This document shows, one piece after another, positions 16,742 to 25,098 of a DNA stretch of 64,000 nt. This stretch comes from Fibrobacter succinogenes (GTDB taxonomy: Bacteria; Fibrobacterota; Fibrobacteria; Fibrobacterales; Fibrobacteraceae): positions 1 to 64,000 of the forward strand of contig CACZAD010000008.1 of NCBI GenBank assembly GCA_902779055.1, given 5' to 3'. The number at the start of each line of letters is the position of its first letter. The stretch's first letter is position 1. A model generated the notes under the pieces. It was given only the letters and a program-made list of their open reading frames with translations, had not been told where the DNA came from and searched no databases. The position numbers were made by a program, and so were the translations under genes.

Positions 16742-17611
16742 ATGATAGAAGAAAAAATTCTAATCGTCGATGATGATGCTTCTGAATTAAGACAGAACAC
16801 TGAAGTCCTGACAGGTGTCGGATACGAAGTCATCGGATGCAAATCGGGTGCCGAGGCGATAGAGTGCCTTAGCAAGGAGCGCATTGCGCTTGTGCTGCTG
16901 GATGTCAATATGCCAGGGATGAACGGCTACGATGTTTGCCTGCAAATCCGCAAGCATTATCCGTTGGACGACCTGCCCATCATCTTCCTTACCAATCGGG
17001 AAGACGCGGCGAGCGTGACGCAAGGGTTCCAGTCGGGAGCCTCTGATTTTGTACAAAAGTCTGCTGCGTCTAGCATTTTGCTTGCAAGGATTGGTGTCCA
17101 TTTGCGCTTGTCGAGATCTCTGAGGAACTTGCGCGAAATTTCTCTCACGGATGATTTGACCGGTTGCTATAACCGCAGGCATGCAATATGCTCCCTCCGT
17201 GAACATTTTTCCGAAAGCAAGCGTTACGGAACGCATTTCTCGATCGTTTATTTTGACTTGAACGGGTTAAAAAAGGTCAATGACCAGTATGGGCATTTGG
17301 CGGGCGACTTGCTGCTCCGTTCTGTCGTTACGACAACAAAGAAGCTGCTCCGCGAATCGGATATGTTGTTCCGTATGGGCGGTGATGAATTTATGGTGCT
17401 GTGCCCGGATACCGATTTGAAGGGTTCGTACGTTTGCGCAGAACGTATGCAGAATGCCGTGAAGTCGTTGACGATTGTCGATCAGGCCGTCGGGTTTGCT
17501 TACGGTGTCGCCAGTTCTGCGGAAGACTACAAGGATATGGACGAAATGCTGCGCAGCGCCGATTCGTCAATGTACGAATGCAAGCGCAAAATGCGCGAAG
17601 GCAGAGCGTAA
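16742..17611 (+). CDS. Response regulator with diguanylate cyclase (GGDEF) output
   Basis: This 289-residue cytoplasmic protein has a receiver domain (residues 4-120) with phospho-acceptor Asp54 in LLDVNMPGMNGY, acidic pocket VDDD, Thr in FLTN and Lys in VQKS. The GGDEF domain follows (about 135-289), with an intact MGGDEF and a product-binding I-site RESD five residues before it. It should therefore make cyclic di-GMP when phosphorylated, with feedback inhibition. GGAG lies 6 nt before the chosen ATG. No histidine kinase is adjacent. Confidence 0.92.
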   Translation: MIEEKILIVDDDASELRQNTEVLTGVGYEVIGCKSGAEAIECLSKERIALVLLDVNMPGMNGYDVCLQIRKHYPLDDLPIIFLTNREDAASVTQGFQSGASDFVQKSAASSILLARIGVHLRLSRSLRNLREISLTDDLTGCYNRRHAICSLREHFSESKRYGTHFSIVYFDLNGLKKVNDQYGHLAGDLLLRSVVTTTKKLLRESDMLFRMGGDEFMVLCPDTDLKGSYVCAERMQNAVKSLTIVDQAVGFAYGVASSAEDYKDMDEMLRSADSSMYECKRKMREGRA

Positions 17612-17631
17612 AATTTCGCCTTTGTTATCGC

Positions 17632-17662
17632 AAAAAAAGAAGCCGCATTGCGCGGCTTTTTT
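17632..17662. terminator. Bidirectional terminator between convergent genes
   Basis: AAGCCGC-ATTGC-GCGGCTT is flanked by A7 on the left and T6 on the right. It can stop both the diguanylate cyclase gene and the aldolase gene. Confidence 0.85.
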
Positions 17663-17678
17663 CAATTAGTGCTTTTCT

Positions 17679-18320
17679 TTACGCGATTGCTGCTTTCACG
17701 GCGTCCAGCAGTTTCTGGAGTCTCGCTTCGATGGTTGCCCAGTCGCCAGCCTTCATGAGTTCTGCATTGAAGATGCTTCCGCCGAACGAAAGCAAGTTCG
17801 CGCTGGCCTTGAGGTAGCTTGCTGCATTCTCGGCATTCACGCCACCGCATGCCATCAGCGGAATGTCACGGAACGGACCGCGCAGAGCCTTGATGTATTC
17901 CGGACCGCCCACGCAGTTCACCGGGAAAATCTTGATGGCGGTTGCGCCAAGGTCGTATGCTTTCTGCACTTCGGTCGGCGTGAGGGCTCCCGGGATAATC
18001 GGGATGCCTGCTGTATTCGAAAGTCGGATGACTTCGTGACGTGTATTTGGCGTAACGATGAATTCGGCACCTGCAGAAATAGCCTTTTCCACATCGCTCC
18101 CGTGACGGACGGTGCCTGCGCCGACCTTGATTCCAAGCGGCTTTGCAATGGACTTGAGCTTTGCGATAATTTCGGTTGCTGCTGCGGTGTTCATCGTGAC
18201 CTCAATCGCCTTGAGCCCGCACTTTGCAGACGCATTCACGCACGCTTCTTCGGCGCCCTGAGGAATGTCGCGGAGAATGCCCACGACCGGCATCGGTTGT
18301 AAAAATTCAAGGAAATTCAT
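17679..18320 (-). CDS. eda: KHG/KDPG aldolase
   Basis: This 213-residue class I aldolase cleaves 2-keto-3-deoxy-6-phosphogluconate (or 4-hydroxy-2-oxoglutarate) to pyruvate and an aldehyde. The Schiff-base lysine is in TAIKIFPVN and the catalytic glutamate in KAIEVTMNT. GAGTVRHG, FIVTPNT and the C-terminal phosphate-binding ACGGVN also fit. There is no Entner-Doudoroff dehydratase gene beside it, so it may serve uronate or hydroxyproline-type catabolism. TATACTAT lies 4 nt before the ATG. Confidence 0.93.
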   Translation of the reverse strand: MNFLEFLQPMPVVGILRDIPQGAEEACVNASAKCGLKAIEVTMNTAAATEIIAKLKSIAKPLGIKVGAGTVRHGSDVEKAISAGAEFIVTPNTRHEVIRLSNTAGIPIIPGALTPTEVQKAYDLGATAIKIFPVNCVGGPEYIKALRGPFRDIPLMACGGVNAENAASYLKASANLLSFGGSIFNAELMKAGDWATIEARLQKLLDAVKAAIA

Positions 18321-18503
18321 ATTGATAGTATAGAAAAACTAGGCCGTAGGAGGTAGGAAGTTGATGAAAAGAATTTAGTTGGTAGAGGCTAAAAAAACTA
18401 TAACTGCTTCCCAAAAAATTGAAACTGCTAGAAGTTCAAGCTTTGGCGGTTACTAGGGGCGGTCTTTGGTGTATTTAAATAAGTCCTTAAATAGGAGGAA
18501 AAT

Positions 18504-19480
18504 ATGAATAAATTGAGAAAAACTGGCCGTACTGCGGCTATTGGTTCCGTATTTCTTTTCAGTGGCGCGTTCATTATGGGCTGTGGTGATACAACAACTC
18601 AAGTGAAAAATGGCGTAAATGGCTTGTCTGCTTACGAACTTGCTCAGCAAAAGGACCTTGATGCAGAAGAACTAAGATAATTCCGCCCTTATTACGGTAT
18701 CTTGCGGATCGACGACGATGGATATCGCAAAATCATATTGTTTAAAGACTGACGGTGGGCTTACTGCTTTCGATCCCGAAAAAACAATTCTGTGACCATC
18801 GCTATGGTAATGATGGTACATGGCCGTTGTCTCCGGTTCTCTATGGAATCAAAAAGATTGAGATTGCAACACCCACTATGAATTATTCTGCGACTTGGAT
18901 GACTGAAAATTTGAAGTATTATCCGGGTGATGACTTTAAATATTCAGTAAGATGTTCGAGTTCTGAATCGTGTTCTAGTGAAGGGTGTTTGTATACATTT
19001 GCAGCCGCTGTTGGTCAACCTGAAAGTGTGTGTGGAAAAAATGGGTCTAAGTATAACGTTACGACGGTGTGTACAAGTCTTAATGTAAATCCCATTCAGG
19101 GGGTTTGTCCGAAAGGTTGGCGTGTTCCTGGTCGCCTGGATTGGCAAAATATGCTGACGAGCGATGGCCTTTATGGTATTCGGTTGCCGAAGGCTGGTGA
19201 AGGACATTACTATTATGTAACGAAGGCCAAATATTCTGTTGAATCAAACGAATATGAGCTTGCGAATGGATCTCTGTATTGGTCATCAACATTTTCTGAA
19301 GTCTATTCCGCAAACGAAACCAATAGAAAACGATATGCGGTAGCGGTTGCGTCAACTGAAAAAGACGGTGTAAACTATGTTGAAGTTAGGGGTACGGGGC
19401 ATTTAGCGAATTCCGGTAATCCTGATGTAGGTGAGTCTAAAGAAGAATTGCTTTATGTCCGCTGCGTTAGGGACAATTAA
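18504..19480 (+). pseudogene. Broken Fib_succ_major lipoprotein gene
   Basis: The first part (18504-18680) has a perfect AGGAGG 8 nt before its ATG and encodes 58 residues with a lipobox (FIMGCGD) and SAYELAQQ, then stops. The second part (about 18746-19480) is in another frame with no ribosome-binding site. It encodes a nearly complete Fib_succ_major domain: TWMTENLKYY, GVCPKGWRVPGRLDW, SLYWSSTF and the C-terminal LYVRCVRDN. The simplest reading is one lipoprotein gene split by a frameshift or deletion. Alternatively the first part is a genuine small lipoprotein gene. It is far from the cassettes at 38-60 kb and has no regulator gene next to it. Confidence 0.6.
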
Positions 19481-19510
19481 AATTGATTGACTGTTTCTTG
19501 CTGGTAATGT

Positions 19511-19537
19511 AAAAAAAGGCGGGCTTGCGCCCGCCGA
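19511..19537 (-). terminator. Terminator of the GH9 cellulase gene
   Basis: GGCGGGC and GCCCGCC pair around TTGC or its complement. On the minus strand the stem is followed by seven T. Confidence 0.85.
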
Positions 19538-19543
19538 AATTGT

Positions 19544-22500
19544 TTACTTCAACTTGAAGGACTGTATTGCGAGTTGCTTGTTGTTTGACAGCACCTTTGC
19601 AATGAGGGTTCCACGATGCGGAATCTTTGAGAGGGAAACCTCAGTACGGACTCCGTCGAAGGCTTGTTCCAGCAGCTGGTTTCCGAGAAGGTCAAAGATC
19701 TTTACGGTTTTTGTTCCCTTTGCACTCGCTGTAACAAAGAGGCTGTTTCCGTTCAGTAGCATACGGGCCTTGCCTGCGTTTGCAACGCTTGTGAAGCCTA
19801 CGCGGTCATCTGTGGTCTTGGCCGGGCCGTAACCCCACAGAAGTTCGTCCTTGTTGCGAATGACGATATACGGATCCTTGGGTGGCATCTGGAAGTCTCC
19901 GTCATCCTTTTCCCAGTCGGGGGCGCCGTCGTATGCGGGGGCATCCTTGGTTTCGGTATGGCTCGTGAAGCTCCAGCCGTCGGTAATCTTGATCTTGGCA
20001 GGTTCGTCCAGTGATTCGCACTTTCCTCCGGAGCTCATTCCCGAAGAGGCGATGACGTCCAGTCTGATGTAATTGCCGAAGTCCATTGTCTGTACAGGAA
20101 TTGTCTGGACCCATGTATACGTTTTCTTGTCTTTGTTGTAGGTATCTTCCACTTTTTCCGGACCGTTTTCTTTGAGATAATTGTTTAATTCGCTAAAGTC
20201 AGAACACGGCTTGTTGTATCCTACGATATCATGTTTTTCGCACAAATCAACATTGAACACGATGCCGCAGGATTTTACGTCATCTTCGGTTGCGTCAAAG
20301 TATATGTGTGCAACGGGGTTATCCAACTTTTCCGTGGTTTCGTTGAAAATGCGGATGTTGAAGACGTCGGACTCTTTCCATGTGTAATGGTATGCTGTTG
20401 CGTATACTCCGTCTGTAACGGGAGTGGCTTCGGTCTTGCAATTGTCGCATTTCTTTTCGAAGTAGTCGTTGCCGCCATTGCTGACGAGGGTGAGAGCCGA
20501 TAAAAGGACGGTAGAGGCGTCAAGGCAGGTTTCGGAGATGTGGTAGTCTTGCCAGCTCATGTTTTCGGGAACCCAGGAGTTTGTTAGATCAGGAGAGATT
20601 CCTCCCAAAAGACCTCCGACAGGACATACGTATTTATAGCTGAAGCCAGTAGTGCTTCGCCCTTCGGGGTTTGATGCCCTGTGGTGGGGATGGGCGTCAT
20701 TCTTGTCACCAATGCCGTATACAAAGGAGATGTCCCAAGGGTTCACGCCGAGCATGTAGTTCAGCTGGTTGATGGCGAGCTGGCGCATTTCGTTGGCTTT
20801 CCAGTCCGGGGTGCCCACTTTAGGGAGGGTAATGCCTTGCTTTTCGATGTCGGCTGCGACATCGGCGTAGGCTAGCACTTCAAAAATATTGCCCATTTGA
20901 TAGCGGTTGTTGTTCCAGGTCTGGTCCGTGTGCATCGTGTACCAAATCGGATCGAACTGGAACGTGCGGGATTTCCAGTTGCTGGTTACCGGGAGCTCGA
21001 TGGCGGCATTTCCGTTTCCGCTCATGTCGTTCAAGTTGCTGATCATATCGATGATACAGTCTTCAATGGCGTTCAGTCGTTCTTCTTTGGTAAGGCCGTA
21101 TTCGGTTGTGGCCTTGGTCTCGTCAGCAAGAATTAGTTTGTACAAGGCGTACAGGGCGTAGGAGTATGAATTTGCCCAGCTGGTGTTCTTTACGTCCTTG
21201 AAGAACCCCTTGCTGTCCGTGACGAACCATCCACCTTCAAAGAAACCTGCTTCATCGGCATATGCCTGGCCGCTTACAAGATTCTTGGTGCGGATCATGT
21301 CGTTGGCGTATTTCTCTTTGCCGGTGGCGTACAGGAGTGCTACCGAGGCGAGTGCCATGTCGTCATAGAATTCGTTATTGCCGTTGTAAGCAGGAGTGCT
21401 CCATCCTGCGGCTTTCGTGTTGTTCTTGAACTTTTTGCCCCCGTCGTAGGAGCTTTTGCCTTGGGCTAGAGCCTTGGCAAAGTCGTACATCTTTTCGGCG
21501 ACGGTCAAGCATTTGTCTGCGAAGTCCTTGTCGTAGATGGCGTAGTCCTTGCCCAAGATGGCAAGACCTGCTGCGATTTCGCCTGCGATGTTAGATCCCA
21601 GTTCTCCGAGACGGACTGTTCTGGATGCAGGACCTCCGCGGTCTGTTGCTGTGGCAGAGTTGTCAGTGGGGTGATTATCCATGATTTCAGGGCGACTCCA
21701 AAAAGCATGGTCGCTGCCAAAATTGCCTACGGAAACGGGCATGTCGTCGATGACGCCCTTGGCAAAATCATATGCTTTCAAGAAAAAGTCTGCACCGTGC
21801 TTTGCTTCGCGCAGAACGTCGGGCACGCCGTCGGTACTGACAAAGTTGGCCTGGTTGTAGGCGTAGTGGTCCACATCCTTTGATGGATTGGTGGCGGACA
21901 TCACGGCAAGTGCCATGAAGGCGAAAGCCTGCGTCTGCGATTCCTTGAGGTAGTCACCGCAGTCATACCAGCCGCCGGCAAGAGACCCTGCACGGGATTC
22001 GTCGAATGGTCCGCGAACATCTTCTGCCTCTGTCACGATGGCGCCGCCGCCGTCTTTCGTGTGGCTTGGACCGTGGAACCAGGATTCCGAATTGCCGCTG
22101 CGCTGGATGCCAAAGAACTTGAGCGTAGCGTCTTTGGCCATTGTGTAAACATCGTTGCTCACAATGAACGTGCTAGAAATTTCATCGCCGACCTTGATTC
22201 TCAGGCGCTTGTTTGTCGGGACGCTTTGTGGAATATGGCCCACAAAGATATTGCCGGACGGTCCCGTGAATTCCACCATGTAGCGTTTTTGGTCGGCCGT
22301 GTTTGCGCTTGAGCCAGCGATAATCGTCCAGTCGCTTTCTGTTTTGGTTCCGCTGTTGGTGAAAGTGCCGGTCACTTTTTTGCTGAGCGATTTGCCGTAT
22401 GCGTCAACAACTTCGAATTCCTTGGCGTTTGAACCGACAAAGTAGAACTGTCGTTCGTTGTCGCTTTCGAGGTAGCCGGCCTGGTTTACGCGGATCGGCG

Positions 22501-22777
22501 AAATCTTGGTGTTGATAGCGTCGAAGTATGCCTGGTCCAATGTGTCGGGCATCATTTCGCCGGCCTTGAAACTTGCGGGAGTTGCTTCTTTCGGGAGCAT
22601 CCCTGTTTTCTTGGTGATGGATGCATCGAACTGTTCGAAGACCTTGGAATCCCAGCTCAAAGGCCATGTCGGTCGAATCAGGTCGTAAGGGGTGGTTGCT
22701 GCAAATGCGGCTGAAACAGAAATTGCTCCCAATGTTGTGAAGGATGCTAGTAGCCTAGTCTTTTGGCTGTGAATCAT
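19544..22777 (-). CDS. Secreted GH9 cellulase with C-terminal sorting-type domain
   Basis: This 1077-residue exported endoglucanase-type enzyme hydrolyses beta-1,4-glucan by inversion. The order is: signal peptide (to AAFA), an N-terminal Ig-like domain (about 85-185), then the (alpha/alpha)6 catalytic domain. GGWYDCGDYLK (about 271) carries the base aspartates, HPHHRASNP (about 695) is the first GH9 signature, and ISETCLDAS (about 749) carries the acid glutamate. A further beta region follows. A sorting-type C-terminal domain (VKIFDLLGNQLLEQAF, last 80 residues) resembles type IX secretion tails. AGGAGG precedes the chosen ATG by 6 nt. Key residues are all present. Confidence 0.92.
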   Translation of the reverse strand: MIHSQKTRLLASFTTLGAISVSAAFAATTPYDLIRPTWPLSWDSKVFEQFDASITKKTGMLPKEATPASFKAGEMMPDTLDQAYFDAINTKISPIRVNQAGYLESDNERQFYFVGSNAKEFEVVDAYGKSLSKKVTGTFTNSGTKTESDWTIIAGSSANTADQKRYMVEFTGPSGNIFVGHIPQSVPTNKRLRIKVGDEISSTFIVSNDVYTMAKDATLKFFGIQRSGNSESWFHGPSHTKDGGGAIVTEAEDVRGPFDESRAGSLAGGWYDCGDYLKESQTQAFAFMALAVMSATNPSKDVDHYAYNQANFVSTDGVPDVLREAKHGADFFLKAYDFAKGVIDDMPVSVGNFGSDHAFWSRPEIMDNHPTDNSATATDRGGPASRTVRLGELGSNIAGEIAAGLAILGKDYAIYDKDFADKCLTVAEKMYDFAKALAQGKSSYDGGKKFKNNTKAAGWSTPAYNGNNEFYDDMALASVALLYATGKEKYANDMIRTKNLVSGQAYADEAGFFEGGWFVTDSKGFFKDVKNTSWANSYSYALYALYKLILADETKATTEYGLTKEERLNAIEDCIIDMISNLNDMSGNGNAAIELPVTSNWKSRTFQFDPIWYTMHTDQTWNNNRYQMGNIFEVLAYADVAADIEKQGITLPKVGTPDWKANEMRQLAINQLNYMLGVNPWDISFVYGIGDKNDAHPHHRASNPEGRSTTGFSYKYVCPVGGLLGGISPDLTNSWVPENMSWQDYHISETCLDASTVLLSALTLVSNGGNDYFEKKCDNCKTEATPVTDGVYATAYHYTWKESDVFNIRIFNETTEKLDNPVAHIYFDATEDDVKSCGIVFNVDLCEKHDIVGYNKPCSDFSELNNYLKENGPEKVEDTYNKDKKTYTWVQTIPVQTMDFGNYIRLDVIASSGMSSGGKCESLDEPAKIKITDGWSFTSHTETKDAPAYDGAPDWEKDDGDFQMPPKDPYIVIRNKDELLWGYGPAKTTDDRVGFTSVANAGKARMLLNGNSLFVTASAKGTKTVKIFDLLGNQLLEQAFDGVRTEVSLSKIPHRGTLIAKVLSNNKQLAIQSFKLK

Positions 22778-22805
22778 TTTTTCCTCCTTATTCACATTGT
22801 CTAAT

Positions 22806-22833
22806 AATAAAAAAATTCCCGCTTTCGCGGGAA
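22806..22833 (-). terminator. Terminator of the MacB-like ABC operon
   Basis: TTCCCGC-TTTC-GCGGGAA is followed on the minus strand by seven T. It lies 42 nt after the permease stop codon. Confidence 0.8.
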
Positions 22834-22874
22834 CTGTGTGTGGCTTCGCTGCCAAGGTAAAGTTTGTTCTGGTG

Positions 22875-24089
22875 CTATTCGAATCTCAAAGCTTCGATCG
22901 GATCGAGACGGCTTGCCTTGCGTGCTGGGTACCATCCAAAGAACACGCCCGTGGCAAAGCACACGCTAAAGCTTGCGACGATACTTGTGACAGAAATGCT
23001 CATCGGCCAGTTCATCACGTTCTTGACTATTTCGGATGCCGCGATGCCAAGGCCAATGCCAATCGCTCCGCCCAGGAGGCTGATGAGGATGGATTCGATG
23101 AGGAACTGCAAGAGGATGTCGCGACCGCGTGCGCCGATAGCCATACGTAGCCCGATCTCCTTGGTGCGTTCGGTGACGGAGACGTACATGATGTTCATAA
23201 TGCCGATACCACCTACTAACAAACTAATTCCTGCAATGGCGGTCAGCACGAGCGATAGCATGTCAGAAGTGCTTGTGACCATCTGGATCATTTCTTCTTG
23301 CGTAAAGACACGGAACGGATCCGTGGGCTTAGTCCAGTTGCGGCGTTCCTTGAGAATGGTCATGATTTCGTCGGTTGCTTTTGCGGCATAGCCTTCGCCG
23401 ATGGAGTTCGCGAGAATCTGGCGGATCTTTGTCGTTGCGCCGAAGCGCTTCATCACGGTCTGGTACGGAGTGAAGATGATGTCGTCCTGGTCTTGACCGA
23501 AGTCGCCGGAACCTTTCGCCTTGAGCGTTCCGATGACTTTTAGCGGAATGCTCTTGTAGCGGATGGTCTTTCCGATGGGGTCTGTGTCCGGGAACAGGTT
23601 CTTGACGACAGTCTGCCCGATGACGCAGACTTTGGCCATACGGTCGGTCTCGTCGTCGAACATCACGCCGTCGGCGATTTCGTAGTTGCGGATCTTGAGG
23701 TAGTCCGACGATACACCGGAAAGCGAAGTCGGGGAGTTATTGTTTCCGACTATAGCCTGGCCGCCGACGGAAATCAATGGGGATACGGCGTCGATGTAGG
23801 TCGCCTCGTTGCGGAGAGCAATGACGTCTTCTTCTTCGAGGGTTTCAGTGGAGCTGCTTGCATCCAGCTGCACGCCTCCGCGGCGGCTCTGGTTCGGCAT
23901 GATGGTGATGGCGTTCGTGCCCATCGCGGTCATCTGTTCCTTGATGGACTTCTTGGATCCTTCGCCCATAGCGACCATGGTGATGACGGCGGCAACACCG
24001 ATCACGATGCCGAGTACCGAGAGGAAGGTTCGCATGCGGTTGCGGAAAAGTGCGCGGATGGCAATCTTGATTAGGGTGAATACGCTCAT
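22875..24089 (-). CDS. MacB-like ABC transporter permease
   Basis: This 404-residue inner-membrane protein has the MacB/FtsX layout. An N-terminal membrane helix (RTFLSVLGIVIGVAAVITMVA) is followed by a large periplasmic domain (MacB_PCD, about 45-260), then three membrane helices with GIGIMNIMYVSVTERTKEIG and GLRMAIGARGRDI. Such proteins export peptides or lipoprotein-like substrates or act as mechanotransmitters across the periplasm. It overlaps its ATPase gene by 4 nt. No MacA-type adaptor gene is adjacent. Confidence 0.92.
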   Translation of the reverse strand: MSVFTLIKIAIRALFRNRMRTFLSVLGIVIGVAAVITMVAMGEGSKKSIKEQMTAMGTNAITIMPNQSRRGGVQLDASSSTETLEEEDVIALRNEATYIDAVSPLISVGGQAIVGNNNSPTSLSGVSSDYLKIRNYEIADGVMFDDETDRMAKVCVIGQTVVKNLFPDTDPIGKTIRYKSIPLKVIGTLKAKGSGDFGQDQDDIIFTPYQTVMKRFGATTKIRQILANSIGEGYAAKATDEIMTILKERRNWTKPTDPFRVFTQEEMIQMVTSTSDMLSLVLTAIAGISLLVGGIGIMNIMYVSVTERTKEIGLRMAIGARGRDILLQFLIESILISLLGGAIGIGLGIAASEIVKNVMNWPMSISVTSIVASFSVCFATGVFFGWYPARKASRLDPIEALRFE

Positions 24090-24874
24090 GCTTGTTCCTC
24101 CTCTTTCTCCTCTTCATCGTCTTCGAACGTTTCGGGTGGCGGAAGCGCTTCGAGGGCCGCCTTGGCGTCTTGCACGGAATAGTTCTTGACGTCTTTCTTG
24201 ACGAGCCCGTCCCTGAGGGTGATGGTGCGTGTCGAGAATGTGGCGATGTCCGGTTCGTGCGTGACGAATGCGATTGTCTTCCCTTGCTGGTTCAGTTCCT
24301 GGAAGATCATCATGATTTCGTAACTCGTGCGCGTGTCGAGGTTTCCGGTCGCTTCGTCGGCGAGGATGATGACGGGGTCGTTCACGAGGGCGCGGGCGAT
24401 GGCGACGCGCTGCTGCTGGCCACCCGAGAGCTGGTTCGGCAGGTGGTTCATGCGGCTTTCGAGCCCGACTCTCTTGAGGGCCTCGATGGCGCGGTGGTGG
24501 CGTTCCGCTGCCGAAATTGCCGGATTATATAATAGTGGAAGCTCGACGTTTTCGATGGCGGATGTTCGGCTGAGTAGGTTGTAGCTCTGGAACACGAACC
24601 CGATCTTTTGGCTGCGGATCTTGGCGAGCGCGTCTCTTTTGAGCGTCTCGGTATGTTCACCATCTAATATATAATGTCCTGAAGTCGGTCGGTCCATGCA
24701 TCCTAGAATGTTGAGCATGGTCGATTTTCCGGAGCCGCTCGTACCCATAATGGTTACGAATTCCCCGTTGTGAATGTCAAAACTGACGCCTCGAAGAGCA
24801 TGCACAATCTCGTTGCCCATTTTGAAATCTCGGCGCAGATTTTGAACAGAAAGTATGGGTGAATCTTTTTTCAT
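24086..24874 (-). CDS. MacB-like ABC transporter ATP-binding protein
   Basis: This 262-residue ATPase energises the permease downstream. Walker A is [11 protein letters not shown], the Q-loop is VFQSYNLL, the signature is [15 protein letters not shown], Walker B is [13 protein letters not shown], and the H-loop is FVTHEPD. The C-terminal 45 residues are an unusual acidic tail ending in [11 protein letters not shown]. ATPase and permease are separate genes here, whereas MacB itself is a fusion. Confidence 0.94.
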   Translation of the reverse strand: MKKDSPILSVQNLRRDFKMGNEIVHALRGVSFDIHNGEFVTIMGTSGSGKSTMLNILGCMDRPTSGHYILDGEHTETLKRDALAKIRSQKIGFVFQSYNLLSRTSAIENVELPLLYNPAISAAERHHRAIEALKRVGLESRMNHLPNQLSGGQQQRVAIARALVNDPVIILADEATGNLDTRTSYEIMMIFQELNQQGKTIAFVTHEPDIATFSTRTITLRDGLVKKDVKNYSVQDAKAALEALPPPETFEDDEEEKEEEQA

Positions 24875-24925
24875 AAAGTCCTTTTTTCTTGCTCTTTAGA
24901 TGCTCTAACCTGTTGATTGCGTTGC

Positions 24926-25023
24926 GTTTACGAAAAACGTGCTTGAAATTTGTGTGTTTACGGAGTAATTTCCTCTAAAAGCAGGCAAATTTCATTTGAA
25001 TGTGATGTTTACGAGCATAAACA
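24926..25023. promoter_or_regulatory. GTTTACG repeats and a palindrome before the tyrosine kinase gene
   Basis: GTTTACG occurs at 24926, 24956 and 25007. The third lies in the inverted repeat TGTTTACGAGCATAAACA (25006-25023), followed by an AT-rich stretch with TTTTATATTCC. The ATG of the kinase gene is 76 nt further on. The arrangement looks like a promoter region with operator sites. It could also serve the divergent ABC operon. Confidence 0.4.
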
Positions 25024-25098
25024 TTAAATTTTTTTTTATTTTATATTCCGAATTGGACTACAGCAGGTGGTCCGTTCAGTGTCCTTGGAGATTATTTG

